From: Phycomyces nitens
Lineage: Eukaryota > Mucoromycota > Mucoromycetes > Mucorales > Phycomycetaceae
Assembly: GCA_022702545.1 (NCBI GenBank)
Contig: JAHRBC010000008.1
Coordinates: 1,736,001 to 1,800,000, forward strand
DNA: 64,000 nt
Reading direction: 5' to 3'
The notes under the pieces are model-generated. The model saw only the letters and a list, made by a program, of their open reading frames with translations, made no database searches and had not been told where the DNA came from. This document shows, one piece after another, positions 1-11,032 of the stretch (position 1 is its first letter; every line of letters begins with the position of its first letter). A program made the position numbers and the translations under genes.

Positions 1-59
1 TGGGGGGAGGGATGCTAATAAAGGCGCTTGCTCACAAAGTTAAGCATCTGGTTGTAGAT

Positions 60-1313
60 TCAAAAGACCTTTTCCTCTTGGTTCTGGCACCATTCCTTGA
101 CAAACGTGCGAACTTCTCCCTTTGTGGATTGACCGGGAGAGAGTGCAGAAATGAGTATCTCTGGATGATCAAGACGAGTGCCGTACTTTGCCATCAATGA
201 GACAAGCCGTATATCGTTTCTACGGGCAGCACTACACACTCCTTGAATGGCTCCTGTGCTGTTGGGATCAGTTTTGCGATCCATCAAAACCTTTGCAGTC
301 TTGTAATTGTTTGATCGAAGTGCTTCTTTGATGGGCATACCCTTGGACACATCTGGATTCACGCCATTATCCAGTAACAACTCTGCCATCTCTGTTGCAC
401 CTCTTCGACATGCCTGCTTGATTGGCCACTCTTGGTTACAATGAGGGTCTGCTCCTGCATCAAGTAAGTATTCAACAGACTTTCTATCATCTACAGCTAT
501 TGCATACTGAATTGGTGCATTCTGATTGGCCTGGGGATTTGCACCAGCTTCCAGTAACATTTTTACAATAGTTGAATGTCCTTTGTGTGCGGCGTTTTGA
601 AGTGCGGCGTCGTTGTATGCATGGACATCTGCACCTTCCAATAGGACTTTTACAAGTTCAATGTGTCCTTGAAGACAGGCACGTCGTAAATGCCGCTCCC
701 GGTTTACATGCACATTACATCCATATTCTGTCATCAAATGGCGTACAACAGGCACTTGGTTCTCTGCACAGGCAAGCATCAGGACAAGGTCTTCGTTATT
801 GGGATGATGGATATCTGCACCGTATTCTTTTACGAGCAGATCAATGATTTCTATTGCACCTTTCATTGCTGCTACGTTTAGAAAATGTCCAAGGGTTTTG
901 TGGATTGGCTGAATGGCGGCTAATAGTAATCTGCAGAGACGCACATTGTGTTTCGAGCTGGCTCTCCAGTACAACCAATCGCCATCTGCTCGTGGATTAC
1001 AGCCCAATTCCAAAAGATCATGGATTACTTGGAGGTTTACAATCTTGTAGTTCATTGCTCGTTCGCCAAGTGCAGCATCTTTTCCAAATCGTAGCATGAG
1101 ATACTTTGCTCTCACTAGATGAGAGAACGATAATTGCCAGAAACTGGCACATACTGTGGCAAGCTGTGGGTTCTGAGATAGGATGAATATGTACGTCTGG
1201 AGTTCTGGTGGAAGTCGCTGGAGAAAGGCCTGAGATAGTCTGTCAATGGTTTTGTGTGTCCACAATAATGGATCTAATGAAGGTTCAGTCGAAGGATACT
1301 GTTTAGCTGACAT
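60..1313 (-). CDS. F-box-like ankyrin repeat protein (417 aa)
   Basis: A single uninterrupted reading frame of 417 codons starts at an ATG at 1313. Residues about 32-75 (RLPPELQTYIF followed by a Trp/Ser-rich helix) resemble a degenerate F-box. From about residue 90 to the C-terminus there are at least eight ankyrin-type units, seen as repeated blocks such as VEYLLDAGADPHCNQ and AELLLDNGVNPDV that space Leu-Leu and Gly-Ala-(D/N)-P about every 33 residues. Ankyrin repeats bind partner proteins; with an F-box they would suggest a substrate adaptor of an SCF ubiquitin ligase, which is an inference here because the F-box match is weak. The substrate is unknown. The gene is divergent from the dehydrogenase gene that starts at 2287. 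It is intronless, as are the other F-box genes in this window. Confidence 0.8.
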   Translation of the reverse strand: MSAKQYPSTEPSLDPLLWTHKTIDRLSQAFLQRLPPELQTYIFILSQNPQLATVCASFWQLSFSHLVRAKYLMLRFGKDAALGERAMNYKIVNLQVIHDLLELGCNPRADGDWLYWRASSKHNVRLCRLLLAAIQPIHKTLGHFLNVAAMKGAIEIIDLLVKEYGADIHHPNNEDLVLMLACAENQVPVVRHLMTEYGCNVHVNRERHLRRACLQGHIELVKVLLEGADVHAYNDAALQNAAHKGHSTIVKMLLEAGANPQANQNAPIQYAIAVDDRKSVEYLLDAGADPHCNQEWPIKQACRRGATEMAELLLDNGVNPDVSKGMPIKEALRSNNYKTAKVLMDRKTDPNSTGAIQGVCSAARRNDIRLVSLMAKYGTRLDHPEILISALSPGQSTKGEVRTFVKEWCQNQEEKVF

Positions 1314-2286
1314 ACTATATTATTCTGTGTATTACATGTGTAAATGTTAGTATTAGTATTATTATTTAATTTTAATTTTAATAATCTGATCAAAATATAA
1401 TAAAATAAAAAAAATCATCTAACAAAGTTTGGTGATCGTGTTTTAACGTTGTATCACGGGATCAAGTAGTTCATGACGTAAATCATGGCCTTTTTAGTGG
1501 TGCCTTATATATGTATATAACCAATAAACAACAATCTTTATATTTTATGCATCGTAATGCTTTATCACTAGAGGTGTTTAGAGTGAAACCTTTTCTATTT
1601 TGTTTTTTTTAAAAAAGCACACACACACATAATGAACAGATCTTTGGAATGATTAGATATGATGTTTTCCATCTGTTTTATAAATCTAGTGATAAACTAC
1701 CGATGCATAAATTAGCTCATGGGATTATAAAACTACAACAGCTTGTCATTTTACTGTTATGCCTAACCATTCAAACAATCTTTTGTGAATTGGTAATCAT
1801 ACTTTATCATTCTAATTGACCTACCATTAAAGAGAATCCCGTGATGCTTTAACATTGATTCCACAAAGGAAGGAATACTAAAGTTTTATACCAGAATTAC
1901 ATCATCATGATAAATGGTACATACAAAAGAATGGCATTGTCATTTAAGGAATAAGAAATAACTGTCAATAAACTGTTTTTTCAGGGTACTTTTCAGGCTA
2001 GATATATAGGGTCAATAGTTGGTAATGGGAACACTGATGCTTGTCTCCTTGGTTGATCAATGCATGTCCCCAAAAGATTGCTGGTTTCCAATATATATAT
2101 ATATAATACAAATGAATCAAGGATCTTATTTCCTGGTAGATAAGCCACGTAAATAATACTTTATCTGTCAGGGCAAATATAGACGCTCTGTTCCAACCCA
2201 CAAAGCTCGATTTAAAATAAACATTGGATACATTAGATCCAATTCTTGCAGAAAAAAAAGAGACACAAAACAGAACCAAATAGCTC
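1314..2286. other. divergent intergenic spacer
   Basis: AT-rich spacer of about 970 bases between the divergent F-box/ankyrin and dehydrogenase genes; it must hold both promoters. A short (AT)n run lies near 2091-2105 and a (CA)n run near 1619-1629. I see no further gene or mobile-element motif. Confidence 0.6.
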
Positions 2287-3207
2287 ATGTCAAAGGTTAT
2301 CCTCATTACTGGCGGAACAAGTGGTCTTGGACTTGCTGCTGCCCGCGAGTGTCTCATCAAAAGCCACACGGTTGTCATTACTGGCAGAAACGAAACCAGC
2401 CTAAAAAAGGCTTCTAAACAGATTCTCAAAGACTTGAATCTGGCTGATAAACTACACTGTATCGTCTTGGATCTCAACAACCTCCAATCTGTCCGTGAAG
2501 CTGTAGATCAATTCAAAGCCCTTGGACTACCACTTAATGTGCTCATCAACAATGCAGGACACACGACACCAAAACTAGAGTTCTCGCCAGATTGCGAACG
2601 CGTTGAAAAGACCATCTTTGTCAATTCAATCGCGCCTCTATACTTTGCCCATCTACTATTTCCTCTTTTTGATCAAACAAGCCAAGGACGAATTCTGTGG
2701 ATCAGTTCCTCTTTACATGATCCCAAGGTTGCTGGAGGAAGAGTTAGTCCCCTCTCTGCGATGCCTGAGACAGTCGACTTTGATAATCTGGATGGCCATA
2801 TTGTTTGGGACAGCATGCTTTTTTACAAGTTATCCAAATTAGGTAATATTTGGATATCAAACATTTTGAATGAACAGCTTGAAAAGGACAATATTTCTTC
2901 TATTGTTCTGTGTCCTGGATTTGTTCCAACCACTGGATTGAGTCGCAATTCACCATGGATACTACAAATGGGTCTTCGGTATGTCTTGTCCCTCATGAGC
3001 TTCACAACATCAGAAGCACAGGCAGCATCAGACTATGAATATTATGCAACCACCCCTGGCCTAGAGACCGTTGCAGGAAAAATACTGAAAAAGAGAGAAC
3101 TGGCAGAGAGCTCAAAGGAATCAATTGATCTCACAAAGGCAAGGCGATTCTGGAATTTGGCGTGTGAGATTACTGGGATCCCAAAGAATGCAAAATGGAC
3201 AAACTAG
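2287..3207 (+). CDS. short-chain dehydrogenase/reductase (306 aa)
   Basis: An intronless 306-codon frame with all classical SDR landmarks. The N-terminal Rossmann cofactor motif TGGTSGLG is at residues 8-15. NNAG is at 88-91. Serines at 140-142 (WISSS) occupy the catalytic Ser position, and the YxxxK pair is Tyr180/Lys184. The length suits retinol-dehydrogenase/WW-oxidoreductase-like SDRs that use NAD(P)(H) to reduce carbonyls or oxidise alcohols. An Arg at position 34 after the second strand (ITGRN) favours NADPH, which is inference. The substrate cannot be told from sequence. It is convergent with the ribosomal protein gene downstream on the opposite strand. No membrane anchor is obvious. 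Confidence 0.9.
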   Translation: MSKVILITGGTSGLGLAAARECLIKSHTVVITGRNETSLKKASKQILKDLNLADKLHCIVLDLNNLQSVREAVDQFKALGLPLNVLINNAGHTTPKLEFSPDCERVEKTIFVNSIAPLYFAHLLFPLFDQTSQGRILWISSSLHDPKVAGGRVSPLSAMPETVDFDNLDGHIVWDSMLFYKLSKLGNIWISNILNEQLEKDNISSIVLCPGFVPTTGLSRNSPWILQMGLRYVLSLMSFTTSEAQAASDYEYYATTPGLETVAGKILKKRELAESSKESIDLTKARRFWNLACEITGIPKNAKWTN

Positions 3208-3734
3208 AACCAATGTACATACATAATGAAACGATGTTTTACTGGACAAAAACGCCTTTTTTTATTTATTTATTTTTTAATACTATTATTATATCTACAT
3301 GTATATATTTACAAGATGAACTAGAGGGATTCAGTCGACTGGAAATGATACGCCCAAAGTTTGAAATTGTGGATAGACAAATGCCTGGACAATGTTATTG
3401 ATAAAGACAAGTGCCAATATCCTTACAATACCAACCAAACACGTATCATTTCCTGGCCCATTGATCCCCTTATTTTGCACAATGAAGAAACAAGCATACT
3501 CGATGAAAGTTCAAATCACACAAACGATAAGCACATATTCCTACATTCTGAACAATTGATTAGTATCAATTCAACTTTGCAAAAAACATTTGCTTGATTT
3601 GTGTGTGTGTGTGTGTATAATCAGTAAACAATGTTCTCAGCACAGAGCTTCAGGCAATGTAGATAAGGTTGATTTGTATAAATTCATCATATTTATACAC
3701 ACACAACACCAAGCAGTTGAGGAATATCAACTTA
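3208..3734. other. convergent intergenic spacer with (GT)n
   Basis: Region of about 520 bases between the dehydrogenase stop and the S18 stop, so both 3' UTRs lie here. A (GT)8-9 microsatellite sits at about 3600-3617. The small open frames are AT-rich and show no recognisable family. Confidence 0.5.
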
Positions 3735-4409
3735 CTATTTCTTCTTGGAGACACCGACAGTTCTGCCACGACGACCGGTGGTCTTGGTGTGCTGACCACG
3801 CACACGGAGACCCCAGTAGTGACGGAGACCGCGGTGAGCACGAATCTTCTTTAGGCGCTCAAGATCATCACGGAGCTTGGTGTCCAAGACGTTGGAGATA
3901 ACCTGAGAGTTCTTACCATCAACAATATCCTTTTGTCTGTTGAGGAACCAGTTGGGGATTTTGTATTGAGCAGGGTTTTGGAGGATAGTAACGATGCGCT
4001 CCAACTCTTCGTTGCTCAATTCACCGGCTCTCTTGTTGAGATCAACATCAGCCTTTTTGCAAGCAATATTGGCGAAACGACGACCCACACCACGAACAGA
4101 AGTCAAGGCAGTCACGATCTTGTTCTTGCCGTCGACGTTGGTGTTGAGGAGACGGATGATGTGCTGAAACTAAAGGATAAAGGTCAGCGTATTGGATCTT
4201 TTTTTAATCAAAGACAACTTACTTGGTTCCTCTCGGGTACGACGAGCGACTAGAAAAGATGAAGCATCGAGTCAGCCAAATGATGGATCCAGGGTAATCC
4301 AAGGAGACACGATGGTAAAAGACATTGTAATGCATCCATCCATCTGTGCATCCATCCATCCATTGATATTCTCCCTATAAAAGAGATGTGTTTGAATGTA
4401 TCTTACCAT
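3735..4409 (-). CDS. RPS18: 40S ribosomal protein S18 (uS13), 154 aa, three exons
   Basis: Exons on the minus strand are 4407-4409, 4223-4249 and 3735-4169. Together they encode 154 aa, close to the 152-146 aa of human and yeast S18. The last exon carries the family signature: GVGRRF, a [14 protein letters not shown] stretch, the RQKDIVDGK block, and a C-terminus [25 protein letters not shown] tail. uS13 sits in the head of the small ribosomal subunit and contacts tRNA and the large-subunit bridge. The first coding exon is only the ATG codon, followed directly by GTAAGA; exon 2 encodes nine residues (SLVVPERNQ) and joins FQHIIRLLN, exactly where other S18 proteins have SLVV...FQHILRLLN. Introns are 157 and 53 nt. 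This is the most secure gene identity in the window. Confidence 0.95.
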
Positions 4410-5367
4410 GGCTAATTATTGATCTCAACAGAAAAGACAGAACAAACAAACAGTTGGCACTGCCTTAAATACAGCCGTAAATTGGTTAAACAGCGCAGAT
4501 TTGACTCCCGCCAATATATATATATATATGTAAAGATCGAGTGCTAAGAATAAAAGAAACCTTTTTAACTCGCTAATCTTTCAAATATCCACTTTATTTT
4601 TCAGATATCAAAAGAGATGGAATATGATATTATAACTAGCCGACTTGTTTCAAAGTATACATAAAAAGACTTTCACCTCTCATTATATATATATAGATTG
4701 ACTTGATACCACCATATTTTTGGATTTCTTTTGGCATTTACAACTGCCTGTCATGGAAAACAGTTACAAAATGCATCATTTTTGTTATTTCTCTTTCCAA
4801 GATCATCCAAAGAGTCTTCAATTGGATCAGGGGGTTTGAGGATGCCAATTTGAAAAAATAGTTCAACTGTTTTTCTGTTATTCTTGCGACTTGAAACGTC
4901 TCTATATACTGGTCTGGTTGGATTATTGACTCCAAGAACAGTTTTATCTATAATAAGCGAGTAATTCTTTTATACATAGCCTGGTAATATTGAGGCTGTT
5001 GGGAATACTGCAACATTTTTTCTATTGGGTTGATGGATGCCCAAAAGTTGACTATGAAGAAATTGCTTCTATTCAAACTAAAAATCCTCGGTATAATTAA
5101 TAATTCTTGGAATGATTAAAGGGGGTTTCTTAATGTATTTTGGTTCACAATGATCAATTGAACTATGTGAAGTGTTTATCACTAAAAGTAATCAGCAATA
5201 TATGCTGTCTTTTTCTATAGGTAAATCCCATTAAAACTGGTGCAGTCAATGTTTGTAAAAGATTCAAAGGCAAAGACTACTCGGCAATCCAAATAGAGTG
5301 AGAATGAGTTGTGGAATACATTTGTAGATTGTCTTTCTTGCTCAACTTTGGGAATTAATATCAAGCA

Positions 5368-5413
<46 letters not shown>

Positions 5414-5712
5414 GAACTACATTGGACACTCGAATAAAGATTAAAAGATATGATTACTTAATCTTCTTCTTTGTTGGAATCAGCAAAAACTAACATTAAT
5501 CATGTATATCTAAATGTCAAGATTTATAGCGCATTTCTATTAGCGTGCCCAGTTAAAAAAAAAGAAAAATGGAGGCCGAGGAAAATTATTCTTGTAATTT
5601 TGACAAGTTTGATCAATTCTATTGGAATTTATTTCGACACTTTATAATTTAAATATCCACAAAATAATCTATTGACTGCGCCAAGACGAGGCATTCCCTT
5701 GTCATCATCGTT
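4410..5712. other. intergenic spacer with promoter of S18 and (AAT)n microsatellite
   Basis: About 1.3 kb of AT-rich DNA between divergent S18 and the gene starting at 5713. It has a short (AT)n at 4514-4529 and a long (AAT)n tract of roughly 15 units at 5367-5412. A weak 65-codon minus-strand frame (4738-4935) has no recognised family. Confidence 0.5.
5367..5412. repeat. (AAT)n microsatellite
   Basis: Uninterrupted trinucleotide run of about 15 units, about 300 bases upstream of the ORF at 5713. Confidence 0.95.
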
Positions 5713-7050
5713 ATGCCAAATGGAAGAAAGCTCAAATCAAAGCTCAAGAGCTACGCTGCCACTGCGGTCATAAACAACCACTCTACAGAAACCAAAAGGC
5801 ATAATGATGAACATTCAACTATATCAATCACTGCTAAGCTGGCCAAGATGCGATTTGAGCAAGGACGAGCCGAAATGAATCGCCAGAGACGTCAAGACGC
5901 TCAAGGTACATCTGCTGAGCCTGTTGTGTTTCACTCACCTACTGAATGGGCTTTTTCTTGGGAAACGATTCCTGATAAATCCACAACAGCTCCAGATTCA
6001 TCGCTGGGATCAACTCATCGGCCTCCAGCTGGACCTCCTCCTCCACCTTCTTGGCTTCCTAAACCTGCCATGTCTACTCCCCGCCGAAATGATGATACTG
6101 GTTTTGCTAATAAGGAAAAGATTACAAGTTTGCGTGTAAAGTGTGCACATGAGATTGCCAAATCGCTCAAGGCATGGCATTCCACTGATCCAAGCTCATG
6201 TGCTAAATACTTTGCAGCTTTGCCAATGACAGCCAAGGAGATCATCCTTCAAGAGTTTAGTATGCTGCATCGTCAGGGAAACAATGGATTACCCGATCAA
6301 CTCTTGCATTTATTCGGAGGAGATGCTTATAGTCATCTCTGCTTAGAGGGATCGTCTGTATCCATGAACAGATTGGTTCAGATATTTTGGTCTGCTCGCC
6401 CAGAGTACACTCATCAACCGATCTCTTCAGCCCAAGAAGAGACATTGGCTGATGACTGGGAAGATGCAACAGAAGAGGAACTAGGCGATACATGTGATGA
6501 TGACCGAGACATCCATTCTTACCTCTTTGATCCAGAAGACCAAGAGAACGAGAACTTTTATTCCATCCAGGATGTTCTACGTGTCATCTTGGGGCGATCA
6601 ATGAAACCTAATCAATCCTACCGACTCTTCACTCCACTTTCTACACAACTTGTCTCGCTCAATATCTCTTTCGTACGTCCTTTTCTTCCTTCGGTTGCTC
6701 TTGCCCATCTCTTGTGTGCGACAGTTCCCAATCTCCTTTCTTTATCGACAGCTGGAACTTTCTGCGCATCAGAAGGACCAATGACTCTCAGGATTCTTTC
6801 GCAGGGATTGCAAAGGCTACGATACTGGGATATTGGCTATCATGATTGGATTACTGCAGACTTTCTTTGTGGATACACAAGTAAAACTGTCATACATTGG
6901 GCAAAAGACCTCCGTGATCTCAGAGTCTTTGTTCTGCAATCAATAGGTCAAGACAGTAATGTAGGAGAAGATGTGGCTAATTGGATTGCAAACCCTCCTT
7001 CTGAAGATCGCCTTCGAAATCTCAAAAGAATAAAAGTTATATGGAAATAA
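5713..7050 (+). CDS. lineage-specific hypothetical protein (445 aa)
   Basis: Intronless frame of 445 codons starting at a clear ATG. I do not recognise the family. The N-terminus is basic (GRKLKSKLKSY). A Pro-rich loop (PPAGPPPPPSWLPKP) is near residue 105-120. A helical middle region follows (about 130-230), then a strongly acidic segment (DDWEDATEEELGDTCDDDRD) around 245-270. The last 140 residues, with regular leucines (VSLNISFVRPFL, LRILSQGLQRLRYWDIGY), look like a leucine-rich, F-box-LRR-type C-terminal part, but no F-box is visible. Codon composition is like the nearby genes and there are no stops, so it is probably a real expressed gene. Confidence 0.65.
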   Translation: MPNGRKLKSKLKSYAATAVINNHSTETKRHNDEHSTISITAKLAKMRFEQGRAEMNRQRRQDAQGTSAEPVVFHSPTEWAFSWETIPDKSTTAPDSSLGSTHRPPAGPPPPPSWLPKPAMSTPRRNDDTGFANKEKITSLRVKCAHEIAKSLKAWHSTDPSSCAKYFAALPMTAKEIILQEFSMLHRQGNNGLPDQLLHLFGGDAYSHLCLEGSSVSMNRLVQIFWSARPEYTHQPISSAQEETLADDWEDATEEELGDTCDDDRDIHSYLFDPEDQENENFYSIQDVLRVILGRSMKPNQSYRLFTPLSTQLVSLNISFVRPFLPSVALAHLLCATVPNLLSLSTAGTFCASEGPMTLRILSQGLQRLRYWDIGYHDWITADFLCGYTSKTVIHWAKDLRDLRVFVLQSIGQDSNVGEDVANWIANPPSEDRLRNLKRIKVIWK

Positions 7051-7389
7051 TTGTCTAATAAACGTGTATTTTTGATATGATAACCACGGAATTGAACCTG
7101 CCATACAAATGGAATTATAAATGTTTATAAACACTAATCAATACGTTTTATAAGAACTACAGATTGTATTAGTTCTTTTAAAGAGATTCTAACCGGTGGT
7201 TTCATTCGATAAAACAAGTATATAATGCGTTGAGAGGTAAGAGAGCTTGGGTCACCAGGGAGGTATTATGCAAAAAGTAATATATGGGATCTGGACAGAA
7301 ATATTTATGACTCAATCTTGGCCTTTCATTTCTTGGTACATCTTTATACTTTGCTTTTCTCAATGTCTTTAATTTCATCAACATCTTTA

Positions 7390-8080
7390 ATAATACATCC
7401 AAAGTACAATATTCTCAGCCCAGTAAGCGTTCTCAAACGCTTTTAGATTTCAAAAAAGTATCTGCAATTAATATTTGAATAGGAAAAATCAAAGTTGCAA
7501 TGGTTTCTGAATACAAAAACTTGCCTTATTCAATAATCACTCGTATAGTTGAAAAGATACAAGAAAACTATGTCCGCCACTAACAAGAAACTTACATACA
7601 GTGCAAGACTACATACACCCAGAGAAGAAATAGGCACCATACTTTTACTGACAAGGAACTCTGTTTTCACAAAGACTATTAGTAAAACTTTTCATAGAAT
7701 GAATATTTTTTCTTGCATAGCTCTTGAGAAATATCTTCTGTCCAAGGAGTATATCTCTAAACACTATTCTTTTTACAATGCTGTAAAGAATTGAGATAGG
7801 AAATGTGAAATGATAATCTAGAGTGATGAGTCCAAGTTTATTCTCTTTAAGAATAGCTGTGACTATATTTTGCGGGAGCTTAGTAAAAAAAAATACCATC
7901 ATAACTACCTTGCCCAAAAAGTGCAACGAGATAGAACTTTTGGTACGGTCTGGGAGTGTATCTGGCTAGGAAGCGTTGGACTACTTTTTGTGTTGAATGG
8001 CAACATGAATGGCGAATAGCTGTATAAAAAATGTGAGGAGCTACTTCTTCCAATTTTAAAAGAGTTTCCAAATACAATAG
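7390..8080 (+). pseudogene. Tc1/mariner-like transposase relic
   Basis: Translated in mixed frames, this stretch shows transposase landmarks. A plus-strand phrase KYNILSP near 7400 resembles the linker after the helix-turn-helix domain. WSDESKF-like residues (SDESKFILF) near 7822-7850 match the first catalytic Asp block. A phrase ending in FGTVWECIWLGSVGLLFVLNGNMNGE near 7930-8020 matches the VMVWGC...G.MN.E block. Stops and frameshifts break it throughout and the C-terminal catalytic block is not found. No intact terminal repeats are visible. Confidence 0.6.
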
Positions 8081-8754
8081 TTAAGAAGAACCTTTATGAA
8101 TAACATGGACTATGACACTTTCAAAATACAAAAAAAGTGTCCATATATTCTATCCCAGATATTATTTCAAAATATGTGTTATTTACTGCAAATATCAAAT
8201 ATCAAATTAGATTTTGTATCCAACCATTTATGAAAGATGGTGCAAATACCAATAGTGTATTTTGCCTGCATTAGTGAACATTGGTATTTTCGATCTCAAA
8301 CTTTATGTTTTTCATTGCAGTGTAGGTTATGTTGACTTATATGCTATTAAATCCTTAATAGTAGGGAGATCAATTAAATCATCATAATCTTTTTTAAAAA
8401 ATTACAAAAGAATAAGATTTTTGTTCCCCATATTTTCAAAATCGATGGTGCAAATAGATATAACACTAAGAGCCGGTGATACTAATTTATAAATATATGA
8501 CACAATAACGTACAATATATGTTGTATCTGTCCAAATATTTAATAAATAACTAGATAGCTGTATATAATGAAAATGCAACAATATATACTCCAAGGCCTG
8601 CTTCATGCCAGATGTCTTGTATTGTTTTGGTTCCCAAATAAACTTGTTCTCATGTATAGACCAACTATGACATTATTAGTAAATAGAAATCATGTATTTT
8701 TGCCTGTGGAAACCTATATATACTATAAATAATCATTTGTATCTCCAACTAAGA

Positions 8755-8885
8755 AACCTTAATTATTCACTTGTATCTCTTGCTCTCATGAGTAGCCTAT
8801 ATGTCTACATGTTCCTGACCTTGAAACATCTTCTAAGTGAACAAAATAATTTTAACTGACTATACCTCACTTTATTTCTCTATAT
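8755..8885 (+). repeat. dispersed repeat shared with 46670-46795
   Basis: The stretch around GTAGCCTATATGTCTACATG, followed by a CTTGAAAC...AACTGACTATACCTCAC tail, aligns over about 120 bases with 46672-46792 (GTGGCCTATATGCCTACATG and CTTGAGAC...ACCTGACCACCCC). The rest of 8081-9157 is AT-rich with no recognisable gene. Element type unknown. Confidence 0.6.
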
Positions 8886-9157
8886 ATTTAAAATCAAACA
8901 GGCATGTAAAAGATGGGCACATTACTTACAAGAGGGATCCAACTTTTTTTTTTTAAAAAAACAGTTATTAGTAAAGTCTATGACTGAGCCGATCCAGTAA
9001 AAATATTAGTAGAAGAGCCCATAACCGATTCAAACCGCTAAAGCTCTGATATATAGTCCTACAACTAAAAAATTATAAAATTGTAGGACCATAATAATCA
9101 GGTCTTTCAATAAAACGAGATATAGCTTCTTGCTCATAGAAAGTAGGTATTTTATTA

Positions 9158-11032
9158 TTAGTAATAGACTTTTTCTGTTGTGATAACATTAGCAATATAC
9201 CCAATCTTTAACTTCGTATATCCAGAAATGCATTCTTTGTTCCAATAATCGGACCGTCTTCCTCTTCCTTCATGAATTCCTTTCTCTATTGTAATTCTTT
9301 TGTTCCTCTCGTAGTTCTTTACAAATCTCTCGACACGACTTCCTTTTGATCTTGAAAGATAACACATATCGCGTACATATCTTGAATACAACCAGAGATT
9401 CCAAGGTTTCCTAGATGTATCTCCAATAACAACTGGCAACGGTTTAGGATCGGTATCCTGTTTGGGGGAAATATCGTCAAGCGTATCAGTAATAAGAATT
9501 ATGTTCCACTTCTCATACGAGCGCCTGTTGTCTTGTATAATAAACATTGTCCCTGAAACATTTAAGGACTGCAAGTGGGTGTAGGACATGTCAATTAACT
9601 GCAATCCAGGCGTCGTAAAGCTGCCTCGTACTTTTGTCGAAACCAAAGCCATTGAATTTAAACTTCTGCAGTGAAAGGAAAGAAACTGGAGAGATTCTGA
9701 TGTAATTGTTGATACGAGTACTCGGAATGACTGTAGCCCAAATCTGCTTGAATTACAGACTTCATTTTCGACTTTGATATCAGAATCGTGGAGTAAGAGT
9801 GATTTCAATTGAGGTGCTGCACAGAGAAGGGTATCTATTCCACCAGTCGTAGGAAGTTTGATTTCCAGATTGACCAAATTGTAAAGCCTGTCTTTAATCT
9901 CCACAAAGTTGAGAGCTGGCATGTTCATGTTGGCACCTTTTATAACAAAAGACTCGATGGTCTTTGAGTATTTTGACAGACAAATAGCTATGATGCGGTT
10001 GAAAACATCGCAGATATGCCAGCAGCGATTAGTATCATATACCCATGATTCTATCTTTATAGTTTTTAAAGGGACATCGTGAAAGTCGATAATATCCCAT
10101 AACAATAGACATTCTTCATCAATACAGGTGTAATATAAAATATCTAGTTCTGCTAGATGCTGGAATAACAGAGGAGTTTTGCGAAATAATTCTATTGCAT
10201 CGATTCTTTGATGTTCATTATCGTCTCTTTGCTGTTCAGCATCTTCTATATCATCATCATCGCTATCGTCAGCTCTGACATATCCTGGACTAAATTTGAG
10301 GGTGTGTAGATTGGGATATTTGCGAGCGAAATAATATAACCATCGGTAGTTTGTATATTTGTGATAGATGTGCAAGCTTGTAATTTCTGTGGCTGGCGAT
10401 ACGCTTGGTATAAGTTCGACGTCTGTTTTGGAAAAGGGCGATAAATTTAATCCTAATCCCAAATGATCAAGGTGGTTTAGATGCGAGTGAAGGACTTCAA
10501 TGGTGTTCAATGAGACTGGTATTCCACATGTCGGATTATACATATAACGTATATTCAGCCGTCTCAAACGCGGTAAACACTTGGCTATCTTTGCGAGTCC
10601 ATTCTCTAGATCATACATGATAGAGTCACCAAAACAAAACTCGAGCTCTCTTAGTAGTCCCCAGAGGTTCCAATCGGCCATAACTCCAATCTTGTCCTGG
10701 CTTAAACAGTAAGGATGTAAAATAATAGCCTTTACATTTGGAAAGGTTTTCTGTAGTGTGTAAAATTCTTCATCTGTTGCACGTAAAGTGTACTCTAAAG
10801 CCAAGACTTCTACAAGGTACCGATTATTCTGGTAGAGCTGCTGATCATCTTGGGTAGTAGGATTAACAATGTTCTCCAATTTCATTCTGTTGATCTCTAG
10901 ATGAGAGTACACAAAACTCTGGAAGATTTCTTTCCATGTTTTGCAAACCAGAGTACAAGAGACCTTGTCGTCGAAAGAAAGAAGATTGGCGATTTTGTCG
11001 GTGATTTCTCGAGGAAGCTCTGACAAAGTCAT
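9158..11032 (-). CDS. F-box protein, family A copy 1 (624 aa)
   Basis: An intact intronless frame of 624 codons begins at an ATG at 11032. The N-terminal F-box spans residues 4-45 (LPREITDKIANLLSF then CTLVCKTWKEIF). The rest is an irregular leucine-rich array with LRR-like blocks such as LRRLNIRY, LHTLKFSPGY, LKSLLLHDSDI and FRVLVSTITSESLQFLSFHC. An acidic loop (DDSDDDDIEDAE) lies near residue 255. F-box proteins recruit substrates to SCF E3 ligases through Skp1; the LRR part would recognise the target, which is unknown. It is clearly paralogous to the protein at 31887-33725: both share CKTWKEIF/CESWKEIF, a DAAPxLxxLxLHxxDIKV block, SFHCRSLN, and TPGxQxIDMSYT. Fungal F-box-LRR families of this size are typical of Mucoromycota expansions. 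Confidence 0.85.
   Translation of the reverse strand: MTLSELPREITDKIANLLSFDDKVSCTLVCKTWKEIFQSFVYSHLEINRMKLENIVNPTTQDDQQLYQNNRYLVEVLALEYTLRATDEEFYTLQKTFPNVKAIILHPYCLSQDKIGVMADWNLWGLLRELEFCFGDSIMYDLENGLAKIAKCLPRLRRLNIRYMYNPTCGIPVSLNTIEVLHSHLNHLDHLGLGLNLSPFSKTDVELIPSVSPATEITSLHIYHKYTNYRWLYYFARKYPNLHTLKFSPGYVRADDSDDDDIEDAEQQRDDNEHQRIDAIELFRKTPLLFQHLAELDILYYTCIDEECLLLWDIIDFHDVPLKTIKIESWVYDTNRCWHICDVFNRIIAICLSKYSKTIESFVIKGANMNMPALNFVEIKDRLYNLVNLEIKLPTTGGIDTLLCAAPQLKSLLLHDSDIKVENEVCNSSRFGLQSFRVLVSTITSESLQFLSFHCRSLNSMALVSTKVRGSFTTPGLQLIDMSYTHLQSLNVSGTMFIIQDNRRSYEKWNIILITDTLDDISPKQDTDPKPLPVVIGDTSRKPWNLWLYSRYVRDMCYLSRSKGSRVERFVKNYERNKRITIEKGIHEGRGRRSDYWNKECISGYTKLKIGYIANVITTEKVYY

Noticed and set aside
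1998..2480. 160-codon minus-strand frame
   Set aside because: It overlaps the first 190 bases of the SDR gene in antisense; a shadow of that gene, with no domain.
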